Program-made: the position numbers and the translations under genes
Shown: positions 60,601 to 64,000 of the stretch, piece by piece
How the letters are laid out: each line of letters opens with the position of its first letter
How positions within the stretch are numbered: the first letter of the stretch is position 1
Source of the DNA: Centropus unirufus
Lineage: Eukaryota; Chordata; Aves; Cuculiformes; Centropidae
Reading direction: 5' to 3'
Length of the DNA stretch: 64,000 bases
Assembly: GCA_013397695.1 (NCBI GenBank)
Contig: VYZI01000067.1
Span: 1,071,619 to 1,135,618, forward strand
The notes under the pieces: generated by a model
Seen by the model: the letters and a program-made list of their open reading frames with translations, nothing else
Told to the model about the DNA's origin: nothing
Databases searched by the model: none

Positions 60601-61934
60601 AAGATATAATTGGGAGTTACTTTACGAACCACTCAGTATTTTTTTTTTCCAGTTTTGTTTAGCCTCAGAGGAGACATCCTTGCAAACTGTAACCATGTGA
60701 TGTTTCTCTCATTTTCCCCAATAATTCCTAAATCTAGTTGTGGGTTTTCTTTTTACATCTCCTCCTTTAAACGCCATCATCATTTCCCAATCACTATTCT
60801 TTTGTCAAGTTCAGTTATTCAGACAGGGCAGCATTTGGTTCTGTAGATGGTAGCTCTTATCTATTAATTTTGTCCCAGAATTTATCCTTCTATTCCACCC
60901 CAACCTTTGAAAACTCTACATGTGTGGGTTAGGAGAAACTCACACCTTTGTTAGCCACCAATTATCACTATTTTTACTCTTGTATCCCATGTCTCTGTCT
61001 TCCTGCCTCCCTACTGCAGCGCTGAGATCCCTTAGTCACTGCAAAGCCATTGTTGCAGTCCAGCTGCCTCAGCTTTGTGGTTAGGCTGGAGCTGGAGACA
61101 ACTGGTGGTGGATTGTGGGTGCTGGATACAGCATGGATGGGAAGATCTCTGGACAGGTACATCCTCATTAGTACCTGCCCAAGGCCAGTGGATACATGGC
61201 TCTGCCCCACTCAGTCAGAGAGGGGCTGGACACACCACTGCTTCTGAGAACAAGGATTCAGACCCTGGAGCCTTTAGAAGTTATGTTATAGGCATGAAGT
61301 GCTGATCCTAACAATGACAAACTCCAGCTGAGCACAAGAAGGAAGGTTATCTTTCATTACAATGCGCACTGCAATTTCAGTGAGGGTACGCTTTGCTTTT
61401 CTCTACTTCCACATGACCCACCTCCTGAAGGGGTGTGTGAGCTGCCTCTCCATTAACTGCCATCTATTTTAAATGGATTACAGCTGTTACTAATTTCATT
61501 TATGGCCTTACCCCTTGATGACAGAAGCCATGACTTGTGTATAGGAGTTTGATAAGTCCTAGCTGGGTATTTGCACATGGTATTTCTGCAGCTCTCTTAC
61601 ACAACAAGGAACATATTTTCAGCTTAAGAAGTGTGACCTGATCTTTCATCACTAGTATAAATGAGATGATACTAATGTGGTTAAGCTGGGCATTTCTAAG
61701 TATGCCAACAGAAGGGGAAAAACCACATACATTAGGGAAGATAGGGTTGAAGTCAATGGCTCAGGAGGGGCAAGAAAAGCAACTTTAAATTCTCCTTAGA
61801 AAAATAAAAAAGGCTACTAACATCAGTGAATGAAAACCAGCTAAACAGATTTCATTTTTGATAATAAGCAGGAAACCCAGTACTTGGGACCACGAGTTTA
61901 TGCAAATCTGTTATTACTGCAAATTGGCATCCTA

Positions 61935-62060
61935 AGACCCTGATCATGCAACACTTGCACATATGCTTAGCTTTATGCACATGAGCAGTCTCATTAACGC
62001 CAAAGACTTAGTCGTGCATAAAGCCAAGTAAATGCATGAGTGTTTGTAAGACTGGGTTTT
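61935..62060. repeat. Degraded palindromic MITE-like repeat
   Basis: The left arm (ccctgatcatgcaacacttg to gctttatgcac) is an imperfect inverse of the right arm (gtgcataaagccaag to gtgtttgtaagactggg). This arm pair resembles an old palindromic element seen many times in reptile and bird genomes, from memory; the name and class are not certain. Confidence 0.5.
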
Positions 62061-64000
62061 AAACACAAGGGATAGAAAACAAATTTACTATATCATCAAC
62101 AATTATTTCTGAAACCCATCAGAAGCCAAGGTGGTGCCAGAAGTCTGTTTAGTGTAGAAACATTCAAAGAGAGAGAGGAGTGGGATTTTGAAGATTGCTT
62201 CCTTTAACACAATCCATTAGGCCCAGTAACGGTGGGCCAAACACAGGAGGAAAAGATCCCTGCCCAGATTAAAATATAAGTGATTATGGGTATTGGGGAC
62301 ACAGTTATTTCCCATCACATTTACAAGTTAAACTGGATTGCCTCTTAAAAACACAGATTTCAAAACTTAGTTACTGCAAAGAAAAATTGGTTGTAATCAA
62401 CTTGGATTTGACTAAACTATTCAGCAGTATCTCACAAAAGTAATCCAAAATTAATTTAAATTGTGTTAGGTTTATCTGGATTCAGAGCTGACTGCAACAT
62501 TTATATAAATAATTACAATAAAAACAAAGGCTTACACTGGAAGGAGGTGGCTCTTGCACTGCAGTGAAAACTGATGGCTGGTCATAGAACTTGTTTCAAT
62601 TAGAATATTCAGCAGTACTTCAGAAAACAGAAGAGCTCCTCCCTTATGTTATAAAACCTGGTGAAAATATGCTATTTCCATAGGAAACCAAAAAAGTAAA
62701 TACAATAAAACTTAAGTACTTACCAGCAAGACAAGAAAACACAACGAGCTGTAGAACAACCTCTGTAGAAGCAAAGGTCCTCCCACATTTAAAGAGATAG
62801 CTCAGGGAAAGGGATTCTGGGAAAAGCAAAACTCTGTATTGTGAAGATGTAATAATAAGGCCTCTATAAAAAAATATAAGGTCTTGTTCTCACAAGTAGA
62901 ATCAGTCAAAAGTCACAGTTATATTTCATGATAAATTCTGTATGCTTTTAAGCATTTTTTTGTTCCAGTTTAAAAAAAATATTACATTACCAGTAGGCAG
63001 TTTTACTGTTCCATTTCTTTGTTGTGGGGTTGGCTTTTTTCATACTTTCTGTTCTTTTCACCCAGTAGAATCACTGCTGTCAATTTTGCTTTGTAAGAGC
63101 AACTGTGGTACTTTCTGTTCATCACTTCTTGCAGCTTGCTTCCATGCAGCAGTTCCAGGACCTCCAGGTACAATGTGTGGCCATGAATCTGTCTCCTAAC
63201 AAAATCTGGATATTACTAGGGCTCTTGGTTGGGTTTATTCAGGAGTGTTGCCGTGGAGATAGAAGGTTTGAAAAAGGCAGTGTGGTCTTTCATGTGGGTG
63301 CAGTCTAGATGGACAGGCTGCCCACAGCAATGGCCACCAGAGCTGAGCTGGCAGGGAGCCAGGCAACTTGTGAAAATGCTTTAGCACGTTTGCACTTGAC
63401 ATTTTGGTTGTGGTTAAATGGAATATTGGGGCATTGATGGCCAGCTGTTTTCAAGGCAGCATACATCTAAAAGGCTTTATTTTTATATAGAAGTAGCCTT
63501 GGGACAATATTTTGGTGAGGCAATACCTTCACTTCTGTAATCTCCCAGCACAGTAACGCTGGATGTCCCAAATGTACAAGAATAAAGGGAAGAGTAGTGC
63601 AGGCTGGAGCAGGTTGGTGGCTAGGAGCCCTCCTCCCACATGCTCTTTCCATAACGAAAGAAAGTTTTAACTTTTTTCATGGGTTAAGGTTTGGATGTTT
63701 TTGTGTCCTCTATAAAGTTTTCAAAGAAGGAGGTAGAACTTCACCTCGGATTAGCTGGTATCTAGCAAGAGTGTGATTCAGAACTGGACTTTGAAGGATT
63801 GTCATGGCAAACATAAAAAGAGGTATTATTCGTGAAAAAAGAAAATGCAGGAAGGTGAGAAAAGAAAATGCTGGAAAATGTGTATAATACTGCTTTGTTA
63901 TGGCTGGTCACTGAGATGCATCGGTTTGCAAGTTCCTGGCTTCAGGGAACCACCATGTTCTGAGGCGAAGAACTGTAGCAACTTGAGAGCAGAGGAAAAG

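Larger units (their letters stand above)
53976..64000. other. Intergenic region or intron of an unseen gene
   Basis: Ten kilobases beyond the CpG island without a coding exon I can recognise on either strand. It holds the CA microsatellite at 57.6 kb and the palindromic repeat at 61.9 kb. If the island is a promoter firing to the right, part of this could be its first intron. Confidence 0.55.

Noticed and set aside
53976..64000. Exons of the adhesion GPCR ADGRL4 (a possible VTG1 neighbour)
   Set aside because: I looked for its EGF-like, GPS and seven-helix patterns on both strands and saw none.

Overview
The window comes from a bird nuclear genome. It holds the 5' two-thirds of a vitellogenin gene on the minus strand, several CR1 LINE fragments (the usual avian retrotransposon), low gene density and AT-rich intergenic DNA.

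Layout. Positions 1 to about 31,041 carry a vitellogenin gene read right to left. I placed 23 exons from splice signals, phase and the protein pattern: the start codon and signal peptide at 31,028, lipovitellin I in exons 3-20, and the polyserine phosvitin exon at 298-969. The remaining exons (lipovitellin II and the von Willebrand D-type C-terminus) lie left of base 1. The match is to the vitellogenin 1 type (VTG1/VIT1) rather than VTG2, judged from the N-terminus, exons 20-22 and the start of phosvitin. Introns 6, 9, 13, 19 and others are long; intron 9 contains a CR1 copy and intron 20 a recent 116-bp tandem duplication.

The main observation is that this VTG1 copy looks broken. The exons keep vitellogenin-like length, phase and residues, but there are single-base frame errors in exons 10, 11, 15 and 17, a lost AG splice acceptor at exon 14, an in-frame TGA in exon 22, and a lost conserved cysteine in exon 21. 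Exons 1-9 and the whole phosvitin exon remain open. This suggests a young pseudogene, or a poor assembly in part; two of the errors sit in A6 runs and need checking against reads.

From about 31.04 kb to 64 kb I find no convincing protein-coding exon. This part holds the VTG1 promoter (TATA box), a near-consensus oestrogen response element with neighbouring half-sites at about -5.6 kb, three CR1 fragments, microsatellites, a degraded palindromic repeat and one CpG island (53.69-53.97 kb) that may be the promoter of an unseen transcript. No RNA genes, CRISPR arrays or bacterial-type features were seen.

Vitellogenin is normally made in the liver of laying females under oestrogen, secreted, taken up by oocytes through the VLDL-receptor family member LR8, and cut into lipovitellins and phosvitin. 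If the damage is real, this species would depend on its other vitellogenin genes for yolk.
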